Assembly: GCA_034440455.1 (NCBI GenBank)
Contig: JAWXCB010000075.1
Location: 1-34,198, forward strand
From: JAWXCB01 sp034440455
GTDB lineage: Bacteria; Bacteroidota; Bacteroidia; Chitinophagales; CAIOSU01
Reading direction: 5' to 3'
Length of the DNA: 34,198 bases
Numbering within the stretch: position 1 is the stretch's first letter; every line of letters starts with the position of its first letter. Positions 1 through 6,365 of the stretch are shown piece by piece. The translations under genes and the position numbers were made by a program. Under the pieces are notes generated by a model, which was given only the letters and a program-made list of their open reading frames with translations, had not been told where the DNA came from and did no database searches.

Positions 1-22
1 AAGAAGTTAGCGATACACTGTT

Positions 23-57
23 CCCCTTCTCCTTTGGAGAAGGGGTTAGGGGATGAG
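23..57. repeat. REP-like palindrome with conserved tail
   Basis: A perfect 10-bp inverted repeat (CCCCTTCTCC at 23-32, GGAGAAGGGG at 36-45) encloses a TTT loop and is followed by the tail TTAGGGGATGAGG (45-57). Short palindromes built around CCTTTGG are common intergenic repeats in Bacteroidota genomes. There is no T-run, so this is probably not a terminator. The rest of 1-171 shows no gene. Confidence 0.55.
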
Positions 58-171
58 GCTATAACGCAGGCAAAAACCCTTAACTTAATGACATTGGGCG
101 CAAGCGTCCGCTTGTGCCTTTCATTTTTCAGCGTCCACTTTTCTAATAGATAATTACAACCATCCTGCCTC

Positions 172-217
172 CCACGCCACCAAACAGAGCCACTAAAGCA
201 ACGAGATACCCCGCGCC
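172..217. repeat. 46-bp direct repeat, copy 1 (before mntA)
   Basis: This 46-bp stretch matches 926-971 at 44 of 46 positions without gaps; the differences are at 184/938 and 208/962. It ends 35 bp before the GTG start of the MNT gene, while the second copy ends 59 bp before nuoF. The two copies therefore bracket the MNT/HEPN pair. No inverted repeat, transposase or tRNA is associated with it. It may be an insertion-associated duplication or a dispersed intergenic repeat. Confidence 0.8.
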
Positions 218-252
218 TCTTAAGCATTTGCATTTGTGTTTATCTTCGCATT

Positions 253-543
253 GTGAACTCAACGGAAATTATTGAACGGTTGCGTACGGAGATGCCGGTT
301 TTGAAAACACGCTACGGTGTTGAAGAAATTGGTGTGTTCGGCTCGTATGCTCGCAATGATACTAAGCAAAGCAGCGACCTTGATGTGCTGGTGAAGTTTC
401 ATCACCCCACCTTCCTGAATCTTGCAGGATTGCTCAACTACCTTGAAAAGGTATTTCACATTAAAGTGGATATCACTACCAAGCACGAGCACCTTTCGCC
501 CCGCTTTCTTCAGGCCATACAGAAAGAAATTATTTATGCCTGA
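253..543 (+). CDS. mntA: MNT-domain nucleotidyltransferase, antitoxin of a HEPN/MNT pair
   Basis: A 96-residue minimal nucleotidyltransferase of the MntA family. The signature G30-S31-x10-D42-x-D44 is intact, and a likely third metal-binding Asp lies at D73 (KVDITTK). In characterised MntA-HepT pairs this enzyme transfers AMP groups to a Tyr near the HEPN active site and so silences the toxin. The start is GTG at 253; no in-frame ATG precedes the fold. The stop overlaps the start of the HEPN gene by 8 nt, giving translational coupling in antitoxin-toxin order. A weak -7-like element, TATCTTCG, lies at 241-248. The family call is firm; antitoxin function is inferred from the partner. Confidence 0.88.
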   Translation: MNSTEIIERLRTEMPVLKTRYGVEEIGVFGSYARNDTKQSSDLDVLVKFHHPTFLNLAGLLNYLEKVFHIKVDITTKHEHLSPRFLQAIQKEIIYA

Positions 544-892
544 CGAGCGGACTACGCGCGATTTATTGCTGGCACTCGAGCATATCGAAGAAGTAGCCGA
601 CTATTTTATTGAAATAAAATCTCCGGCAGATTTCGTTAAGAGCAAGCAAGGACGGGCTTATTATGATGCCATCCTGATGCGCTTACAGGCAGCAGGAGAA
701 TTGCTGAAACGCAATTTCACAGAACATCCTGATTTGTTTTTGCAACATGCTGAAATACCGTGGAATGAAATCATCAGGATGCGCGATTTGATTTCGCACC
801 ACTATGATAAACTTCAGCACGAAGTAGTGTTCGACATCTGCGATACCGCGCTGCCTGAATTAAAAGTTGTGCTAAAGAAGATTACGGGTTGA
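536..892 (+). CDS. hepT: HEPN-domain RNase toxin (HepT-like, DUF86)
   Basis: A 118-residue all-alpha HEPN protein. The catalytic RNase motif R-x4-H-x-Y is complete: R83, H88 and Y90 in RMRDLISHHYDK. Y90 is the position AMPylated by MntA in studied pairs. A longer open frame extends upstream to 422, but the ATG at 536 gives the normal family length and overlaps the MNT stop by 8 nt. HepT proteins cleave RNA (tRNA in studied cases) when unmodified. Because the catalytic residues are present, the pair is probably functional rather than decayed. The pair lies directly upstream of nuoF and is flanked by a 46-bp direct repeat, suggesting acquisition as a unit. Confidence 0.87.
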   Translation: MPDERTTRDLLLALEHIEEVADYFIEIKSPADFVKSKQGRAYYDAILMRLQAAGELLKRNFTEHPDLFLQHAEIPWNEIIRMRDLISHHYDKLQHEVVFDICDTALPELKVVLKKITG

Positions 893-925
893 TTTGCATA
901 TAAATAGCAATACTCTCTTGTCTCG

Positions 926-971
926 CCACGCCACCAATCAGAGCCACTAAAGCAACGAGATCCCCCGCGCC
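926..971. repeat. 46-bp direct repeat, copy 2 (before nuoF)
   Basis: Second copy of the repeat at 172-217, with 44 of 46 bases identical and a 754-bp offset. It lies in the leader region of nuoF, 31 bp upstream of the -7 box. If the repeat arose by target duplication, this copy could be the original nuoF flank. Confidence 0.8.
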
Positions 972-1002
972 AAACCACCCAAACCCAAACCGCAAACTTT
1001 CC

Positions 1003-1010
1003 TATTTTTG
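1003..1010 (+). promoter_or_regulatory. Bacteroidota -7 promoter box of nuoF
   Basis: TATTTTTG matches the TAnnTTTG -7 consensus used by the primary sigma factor of Bacteroidota. It lies 20 bp before the nuoF ATG, implying a very short leader. No clear TTTG -33 element is visible at the usual spacing. Confidence 0.5.
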
Positions 1011-1030
1011 CCGTCACTCAAAAAACCACG

Positions 1031-2389
1031 ATGGGCAGAAAACTCTTACTCGAAAAAATCAATGTTCCCGGCATCAGGGGGTATGCTGTTTACCGCAGGG
1101 AAGGCGGCTATGCGTCAGTAGAGAAAGCGCTGAACACGATGTCGCCCGAGCAGGTGGTGGACGAGGTGAAGAAGAGCGGCTTGCGCGGTCGTGGAGGTGC
1201 GGGCTTCCCCACGGGCATGAAGTGGAGCTTTCTTGCGAAGGGCACGGGCAAGCCTGCCTACCTCGTGTGCAACGCTGACGAGAGCGAGCCGGGCACTTTC
1301 AAGGATAGATATTTAATGGAATTCCTTCCCCACCTGATGATTGAGGGGCTGATAACGTCAAGCTACGCGCTGGGCGCCAACACCTGCTACTGCTATATCC
1401 GTGGCGAGTTCAAGTGGATTATCAAAATCGTGGAGCAGGCGATAGCCGAGGCGAAAGCCGCGGGCTGGCTCGGCAAAAACATCCTCGGCAAGGGTTATGA
1501 TTTAGAGATATACGTGCAGACGGGCGCGGGCGCCTACATCTGCGGTGAGGAGACCGCGCTGCTGGAATCACTCGAAGGCAAGCGGGGCAACCCGCGCATC
1601 AAGCCGCCCTTCCCAGCAGTGTCGGGCGTGTGGGGCTGCCCCACAGTGGTAAATAATGTAGAGACTTTAGCGGCTGTTCCATTCATCGTGAACCATGGCG
1701 GTGAGGAATACGCGAAAATCGGTATTGGCAAAAGCACGGGTACCAAGCTCGTGAGCGCCTGCGGGCACATCAACAAGCCGGGCGTTTACGAACTGGACCT
1801 CGGCTTGTCTGTGGAAGAATTTATTTACAGCGATGAATATTGTGGCGGCATCCGCAAGGGACATGAGCTGAAGGCGGTGGTGGCGGGCGGCTCGTCCGTT
1901 CCTATTCTTCCCAAAGACCTGATATTGAAAACTGCCAAAGGCGAGCCGCGCCTGATGTCGTATGAATCGCTCGGAGAGGGCGGCTTCGTCACGGGCACCA
2001 TGCTCGGCTCGGGCGGCTTCATCGTGTATGACGAAACCACGTGCATCGTACACAACACTTACAGCTTCACGCACTTCTATCACCACGAGTCATGCGGGCA
2101 ATGCAGTCCCTGCCGCGAAGGCACGGGCTGGATGAAAAAGGTGCTGCATCGCATTGACGAAGGTCACGGTCACGCGCAGGACATTGACCTGCTGTGGGAC
2201 GTGCAGAAAACCATTGACGGCAACACCATCTGCCCCCTGGGCGATGCGGCAGCATGGCCCGTAGCGAGCGCCATCCGCCACTTCCGCGATGAGTTCGAAT
2301 ACCACATCAAGCACCCCGACAAGGCAAGAGCAACGTTCTTCCCCGCGAAGTCAATCTACGCTGCGAAAGGTCAGGCAGTGTTAGCCTGA
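1031..2389 (+). CDS. nuoF: NADH-quinone oxidoreductase subunit F (complex I 51-kDa subunit)
   Basis: A 452-residue NuoF of normal length. It binds NADH and FMN and passes electrons to a 4Fe-4S cluster in the peripheral arm of complex I at the inner face of the cytoplasmic membrane. Visible motifs are the glycine-rich NADH/FMN loop LRGRGGAGFPTGMKW, the flavin-binding stretch CNADESEPGTFKDR, and the N3 cluster ligands C355, C358, C361 (SCGQCSPC) and C401 (ICPLGDA). It is oddly alone, with no other nuo subunit in the window; toxin-antitoxin-like modules lie on both sides. Its last 26 codons recur, diverged, at 3158-3235 after the downstream module, so this locus has been rearranged. A C-rich, GC-richer codon use sets it off from the AT-rich neighbours. 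Activity presumably depends on subunits encoded elsewhere. Confidence 0.95.
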   Translation: MGRKLLLEKINVPGIRGYAVYRREGGYASVEKALNTMSPEQVVDEVKKSGLRGRGGAGFPTGMKWSFLAKGTGKPAYLVCNADESEPGTFKDRYLMEFLPHLMIEGLITSSYALGANTCYCYIRGEFKWIIKIVEQAIAEAKAAGWLGKNILGKGYDLEIYVQTGAGAYICGEETALLESLEGKRGNPRIKPPFPAVSGVWGCPTVVNNVETLAAVPFIVNHGGEEYAKIGIGKSTGTKLVSACGHINKPGVYELDLGLSVEEFIYSDEYCGGIRKGHELKAVVAGGSSVPILPKDLILKTAKGEPRLMSYESLGEGGFVTGTMLGSGGFIVYDETTCIVHNTYSFTHFYHHESCGQCSPCREGTGWMKKVLHRIDEGHGHAQDIDLLWDVQKTIDGNTICPLGDAAAWPVASAIRHFRDEFEYHIKHPDKARATFFPAKSIYAAKGQAVLA

Positions 2390-2405
2390 TTAAAGATTAC
2401 ATCTT

Positions 2406-2984
2406 ATGCCCAGGCTCTTCATTATCGCAGGCTGTAACGGAGCGGGCAAAACCACAGCTTCATACACCGTGTTGCCGGAAATGCTTCACTGTAATGAGTT
2501 CGTGAATGCAGATGAAATAGCTCGCGGAGTTTCTCCTTTTCAGCCGGAGAAAGCCGCCTTTGAAGCGGGCAGAATCATGCTGAACCGCATACAGGAATTG
2601 ATGCACCGGAAAGTTGATTTTGCCTTTGAAACTACGCTCGCTTCAAAAACATATACGCACACTATTTTGCAGGCGAAGCAGTCAGGCTATGAAGTGGTGC
2701 TTGTTTTTTTCTGGCTGGAATCTTCGGAGCTTGCAAAGAAAAGAGTGCGAAAAAGAGTAAGCGAAGGCGGACACAACATACCGGATGCCGTTATTGAGCG
2801 CAGATATTTGAGAGGATTGAAAAATCTGTTCGCCTTATTCATTCCACTTTGCGATTACTGGATGATTGTTGACAATTCCAGCAACCAGCCGGAGATTGCG
2901 GCAGATGCAAGAAAAGGGTTGGAGCCGGTCATATTAAATCACGAAATTTGGAATAAAATAAAAACGCATGGCACCGCTTCCTAA
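2406..2984 (+). CDS. Zeta-toxin-family P-loop kinase
   Basis: A 192-residue P-loop protein of the zeta toxin/UDP-GlcNAc kinase family. Walker A is AGCNGAGKTT (residues 8-17, Lys15). It is followed by the family block VNADEIARGVSPFQPEKAA (from residue 33), the substrate-side FAFETTLASKTY, and the Arg-rich lid KKRVRKRVSEGGHNIP. Zeta toxins phosphorylate UDP-N-acetylglucosamine and block wall synthesis, but chromosomal relatives can act on other nucleotide substrates, so the substrate here is unproven. It starts 16 bp after the nuoF stop and overlaps the small downstream gene by 17 nt. No epsilon-type antitoxin is recognisable, and the downstream small protein is the natural partner candidate. 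Confidence 0.82.
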   Translation: MPRLFIIAGCNGAGKTTASYTVLPEMLHCNEFVNADEIARGVSPFQPEKAAFEAGRIMLNRIQELMHRKVDFAFETTLASKTYTHTILQAKQSGYEVVLVFFWLESSELAKKRVRKRVSEGGHNIPDAVIERRYLRGLKNLFALFIPLCDYWMIVDNSSNQPEIAADARKGLEPVILNHEIWNKIKTHGTAS

Positions 2985-3147
2985 ACACGAATATTCTGAA
3001 ATCAGAGATAAAATATTAGAAGGCATTCAAAAGGCTTTTGAAAAGCTGGTGCGCCAGGCTGCTGAGAATGATGGCGAACTGATTTTTTCTGAAAACAAAA
3101 AAATCAGGTATGTCAAAGCAAGAGAGTTATTAAAAACCATTAGTTGA
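2968..3147 (+). CDS. 59-aa partner protein of the zeta-like kinase (putative antitoxin)
   Basis: A short gene of 59 codons. ATG at 2968 overlaps the kinase stop by 17 nt and the TGA is at 3145-3147. The product begins MAPLPKHEYSEIRDKILEG and ends with a basic stretch, KKIRYVKARELLKTIS. The first half looks helical and amphipathic; no DNA-binding fold is obvious. The tight overlap argues for co-expression. Small proteins of this size commonly sit beside zeta-like kinases in Bacteroidota (recollection, not checked here). A role in restraining the kinase is inference from context only. Confidence 0.7.
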   Translation: MAPLPKHEYSEIRDKILEGIQKAFEKLVRQAAENDGELIFSENKKIRYVKARELLKTIS

Positions 3148-3151
3148 AAAT

Positions 3152-3235
3152 ATGAAGCACCCCGACAAGGCAAAGAACACGTTCTTCCCCACGAAGTCAA
3201 TCTACGCTGTGAGCAAGGTGGCGGTGGGGGTTTGA
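3152..3235 (+). pseudogene. Diverged duplicate of the 3' end of nuoF
   Basis: From 3155 to 3235 this sequence aligns without gaps to nuoF 2309-2389, in the same frame and ending at the same stop codon. Over the first 55 bp, 49 match. The peptides begin KHPDKAKNTFFPTKSIYA here and KHPDKARATFFPAKSIYA in NuoF; 17 of 26 residues agree over the whole tail. It starts immediately after the small partner gene of the zeta-like kinase. It is best read as the tail of a different nuoF allele left behind when a nuoF-plus-module segment recombined in, or as an old insertion scar. An ATG at 3152 is fortuitous. Confidence 0.85.
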
Positions 3236-3260
3236 TGGTTTGGAGTTTGCGCGAATGGGT

Positions 3261-3284
3261 CATCCTGAGCGGAGTCGAAGGATG
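3261..3284. repeat. Short imperfect palindrome CATCCTGAGC...GAAGGATG
   Basis: A 24-bp element bounded by CATCC and GGATG with the core TGAGCGGAGTCGAAG. I recognise this string as a common dispersed intergenic repeat in Bacteroidota and other bacteria. The rest of 3236-3372 contains no gene that I can support. Confidence 0.45.
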
Positions 3285-4175
3285 GCGCGGGTGACTTCGA
3301 TTCGGCTTCGGTGTCTTTAGTAGCGTGTGACTTACTTGCCTTCGTAATTATCTGCAAGCGAAAAAGAGAAAGTTATTTTAGGTAGCCGTATAAGAAGGTA
3401 TCAAAGGTTGCCGGTGTAACAGAAATAGTTTCTCCACTACTTAAAATAATTGGTAAAGTAGGAGCAACAAAATAGATTAAAGAGATTCCGTTTATTTGAA
3501 TTTTTGGGGTAGAAATATCTTTAGGAATACTACAGTATGTTACAAAAAACTGCTTCCCATTTGGTACTATATAAGTCCCATTTCCTAAGTCAACATTAAC
3601 AGGTATTACCATAGAGTCCATTAAATAGCCGGATAGAATTAGACTTGGAGACGATTGAGGGCAAGTTATCGAATCTCCTGCGCCAAAAACGAAAAATGAT
3701 TGTGCAGCACCATAATTTCCTATATATTCTATTCCATTTACTTCAACTTCAGCTAAATTGTATTGTGCCGTACTTACTACTTGAAATTTAACGACATGTA
3801 AATTTTTCCCTGCTGGAACGACATAGAATGTTGAATCAGTAATAAGTTGCGAAACGCCCACCATATTCATGGTTCCATCAGGATAAAGCGGGTTAAAGAA
3901 AGTGGAATCAGATTGTCCTTGAGGATCGGGAGTATTACTCGTTCCAGCATACAGCGCATAAGGAACAGAAAGCATTTCAGAAGCACCAATCAACGTAAAA
4001 GTGGCTCCATCATTCTGGCTCAGCTCCAACTGCATCCATCTGCTGCCTGTTGCCCAACTGATGTTTGCAAACAACTCATTCGGCTGAATTCCACTTCCAA
4101 TAGATAAGTTGAATAATCCGAATTGATTCGTCCCTGTCTTGTGTATTTCAGAATAAACCACACTTCCACCGGCAG

Positions 4176-4192
4176 TCCCGAATTACTCGGGA
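4176..4192. repeat. 17-bp palindrome disrupting the secreted-protein gene
   Basis: TCCCGA (4176-4181) and TCGGGA (4187-4192) form a perfect 6-bp inverted repeat around ATTAC. On the minus strand the element contributes the in-frame TAA that ends the N-terminal half of the gene. TCCCGA-n5-TCGGGA elements are frequent dispersed repeats in Bacteroidota. Confidence 0.6.
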
Positions 4193-4284
4193 TCAAGAAT
4201 GGAATCCCTCACCGTGATATTTGCATTCGCCAAAATACTACCCGCAGAATCTCTTGCTACTGCTTGGTATTTGATAACCTGCTT

Positions 4285-4303
4285 GCCTGCCCGGAAGGCA
4301 GGC
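4285..4303. repeat. In-frame GCCTGCC/GGCAGGC palindrome
   Basis: GCCTGCC (4285-4291) and GGCAGGC (4297-4303) form a perfect 7-bp stem with a 5-nt loop. It encodes the residues PAFRAGK between the signal peptide and the KYQAVARD start of the mature domain, where relatives have only a few residues. It looks like a second short repeat inserted in the same gene. Confidence 0.55.
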
Positions 4304-4386
4304 GGCACCTGCGCGAAGAGCATTGAGGAAAATAAAGAGAGGCAAGCGGAGAGAAGGAAGTTTCTCATAGTATCGAAAATACTTGA

Positions 4387-5262
4387 TCAGAACAAAGCCG
4401 CGCTAATCAGCACAATGGAAAAGATAGCGAGGACAATACCCGCCATGCCATAGCGGTTGATGCGCTCGTGAAATAGAAATGCTGCCACAGCGGTAGAAAG
4501 CAGAATGATGCCGATATTATTGATGGTCCACAACGCGGAACTTTCAACGCCCGCATGTTCCAGCGCCAGTAGCATGAAATAAGCGGAGCCGTAATTAGGA
4601 ATGCCCAATGCAATGCCCCCGATAATTGCCTTTGCCTGTGGCAATTTGCGCTTTCGAATGCTGCCGATGGTGAGCGCTGTAAATCCGATCACTCCGGCAG
4701 TGCCAAACAGCGTCACCAAGAAAAAATTCAACTCGCTTGCTGCGAGATACGTTGTTTGCAAATAGTTGAAAGCCGAATCTGAAATGCCGCTGCCGAGAAA
4801 CACAAGCGCAGGCAGCAGCGCAAGAAAACCTTTGGGGCGCGCAATGGTTGCCGCATCTTCTTTTGAGGTGAGAAAAATAGCGGCAAGGGCAAGCGCAATA
4901 CCGGTGATTTTCAGCAAAGAAAAACTGTCGCCATATAAAAAGTAAGCCGCAACAACGGGAATCACCACCGAGAGTTTAAACGCCACCGCAGTAATCGCTA
5001 CACCGATTTGCTGCGTGGAAACAGCCACCATATAAAACACGGTGATGAAAACGATGCCGAGCAGCAATGCCGGCAACAGCCAATTTTTTTCTGCAAGGTG
5101 GGCAAGTGAAACAGGCTCAGGAGAATTGAGCGTGCCGATAGTGCAGCACACGATATAATTCACCACGAGCACAGGCAGCGTGTCAATGCCATGCCTGCCG
5201 GTATATTTCAGCACGAGCAACAGGCAGGTGGAGCAAAGGATGGCAAGAAGCAGGTAAAACAT
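4387..5262 (-). CDS. EamA/DMT-superfamily membrane transporter
   Basis: A 291-residue polytopic inner-membrane protein with about ten hydrophobic segments arranged as two five-helix EamA halves, the usual size of a drug/metabolite transporter. Recognisable elements are the N-terminal MFYLLLAILCST segment, the IVFYMVAVSTQQIG-like turn into the middle of the first half, and the C-terminal half with NYGSAYFMLLALEHAG and ALWTINNIGIILLS. Substrates in this superfamily range from amino acids and nucleotide sugars to purines and cannot be read from sequence. It starts 16 bp after the ribD stop on the same strand, so the two are probably co-transcribed. That leaves open a link to riboflavin precursors, but this is only context. 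Confidence 0.85.
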   Translation of the reverse strand: MFYLLLAILCSTCLLLVLKYTGRHGIDTLPVLVVNYIVCCTIGTLNSPEPVSLAHLAEKNWLLPALLLGIVFITVFYMVAVSTQQIGVAITAVAFKLSVVIPVVAAYFLYGDSFSLLKITGIALALAAIFLTSKEDAATIARPKGFLALLPALVFLGSGISDSAFNYLQTTYLAASELNFFLVTLFGTAGVIGFTALTIGSIRKRKLPQAKAIIGGIALGIPNYGSAYFMLLALEHAGVESSALWTINNIGIILLSTAVAAFLFHERINRYGMAGIVLAIFSIVLISAALF

Positions 5263-5278
5263 GAAGAGTTATTAGTGG

Positions 5279-6337
5279 TCAGTTGTTCGTGGATAGCGGG
5301 GTGAGAATTTTTAGGTTATCGTTGCTGCATTTTTCTTCAGCAATGCTATTTCCTTTTAGCGCGGGAGCAGAGATGCCCTCGCCAAACCACGCGCTGCCGG
5401 TAAAAATGCGCGCTTCATCCCATAGGTTTTCTTGAATAAAACTTGTGAGCAGCCTTGCTCCGCCTTCCACCAGCACAGATAGAATTCCCATTTCAAAAAG
5501 CCTTTGAAGCACGGTGTTCAGCAAGTTTTCATCAAAAGGAATTTGCGCGTAGCGCACATTTGCAGAATCTGCTTTTTGCTTTTCTGTAAATACGAATGTT
5601 TGCGCAGCAGAATCAAAAACATGAAGGTTTGATGAAAGCCGCAGCGTTCTGTCCAACACGACACGCAATGGCTGCTTGCCTTGCAACCATAAGCGATTGG
5701 TGAGTTGCGGATTGTCAACGGCAGCAGTATTTGTTCCGCACAGAATTGCCGCTTCCTCGCTGCGCCAGCGATGCGCGAGCCGTTTGCTTTGTTCCCCCGT
5801 AATCCAATGCTGTTCCTTTGCCTTGCGCGTGAAAAAACCATCAGCGCTTTGCGCCCATTTCAAAATGATGTATGGACGCTTCTTGATAATGCGGGTGAAG
5901 AATCGCCTGTTGAGCCACGCGCCTTGTTGTTCTAAAATGCCCGTTGTCACTTCGCATCCCACGCTTCTCAGCAACACTGCTCCCCCGCTGCTCACGGGGT
6001 TTGGGTCTTGATTTGAAAAAACAATTTTTCTGATTCCAGCCTGAATGATTAAATCCGTGCAGGGCGGAGTTTTTCCAAAATGGCAACAAGGCTCAAGATT
6101 AATATATAGGGTGGAGTGGGGGAGCAGCGCTTTGTTTTCTGACAATACGGAGTTGATAGTATTTACCTCTGCATGAGGACCACCGTAAACTGCGTGATAG
6201 CCTTCGCCAATAATTTTTCCTTCATGCACAACAACAGCGCCCACCAATGGATTTGGCGCAACATTGCCCGCGCCATTGAGCGCCAGGTCAAAGCAGCGTT
6301 GCATGAAGCGTTCGTGTGTATGATTTTCCGCGCTCAA
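5279..6337 (-). CDS. ribD: Bifunctional riboflavin biosynthesis deaminase/reductase RibD
   Basis: RibD carries out two successive steps of riboflavin synthesis: deamination of diaminohydroxyphosphoribosylaminopyrimidine, then NADPH-dependent reduction of the ribosyl chain. The N-terminal zinc deaminase domain shows the NPLVGAVVV strand, the catalytic GGPHAEV and the zinc ligands in EPCCHFGKTPPCT. The C-terminal reductase domain has RPYIILKWAQSADGF, AILCGTNTAAVDNPQLT and VEGGARLLTSF. The start is uncertain: the open frame extends to 6550, ATG 6367 overlaps the divergent prmC start, and ATG 6304 removes residues conserved before QRCF. TTG at 6337 (LSAENHTHERFMQRCF) best fits the family. It leads an apparent operon with the DMT transporter. 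Confidence 0.9.
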   Translation of the reverse strand: MSAENHTHERFMQRCFDLALNGAGNVAPNPLVGAVVVHEGKIIGEGYHAVYGGPHAEVNTINSVLSENKALLPHSTLYINLEPCCHFGKTPPCTDLIIQAGIRKIVFSNQDPNPVSSGGAVLLRSVGCEVTTGILEQQGAWLNRRFFTRIIKKRPYIILKWAQSADGFFTRKAKEQHWITGEQSKRLAHRWRSEEAAILCGTNTAAVDNPQLTNRLWLQGKQPLRVVLDRTLRLSSNLHVFDSAAQTFVFTEKQKADSANVRYAQIPFDENLLNTVLQRLFEMGILSVLVEGGARLLTSFIQENLWDEARIFTGSAWFGEGISAPALKGNSIAEEKCSNDNLKILTPLSTNN

Positions 6338-6349
6338 GAGGCGTACAGT

Positions 6350-6357
6350 TATTTTTG
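6350..6357 (+). promoter_or_regulatory. -7 promoter box of prmC
   Basis: TATTTTTG matches TAnnTTTG and lies 8 bp before the prmC ATG, implying an almost leaderless message. The box lies in the ribD/prmC divergent region, 12 bp from the proposed ribD TTG start. A strong -33 TTTG is not visible. Confidence 0.5.
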
Positions 6358-6365
6358 CAAATATC

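Larger units (their letters stand above)
3373..4368 (-). pseudogene. Secreted repeat-type protein, reading frame broken by a palindrome
   Basis: On the minus strand, 4368-4183 encodes a signal peptide (MRNFLLSACLSLFSSMLFAQ) and the family start IKYQAVARDSAGSILANANITVRDSIL, then hits TAA inside a 17-bp palindrome. Translation resumes in another frame (TAGGSVVYSEIHKTGTNQFG, from about 4175) and runs 260 residues to the stop at 3373. Bacteroidota proteins of this type read continuously from KYQAVARD through a VYSE..T..FGLFNLSIGSG block, so the two halves were one gene. A second palindrome (4285-4303) lies in frame just after the signal peptide. Function is unknown; such proteins are exported and often carry tail-fibre-like or beta-rich C-terminal regions. 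It lies 18 bp downstream of the DMT transporter gene on the same strand. Confidence 0.75.

Noticed and set aside
1667..2086. 139-codon minus-strand open frame inside nuoF
   Set aside because: It is antisense to conserved NuoF motifs and arises from the GC-rich codon use of nuoF; the product resembles no family.
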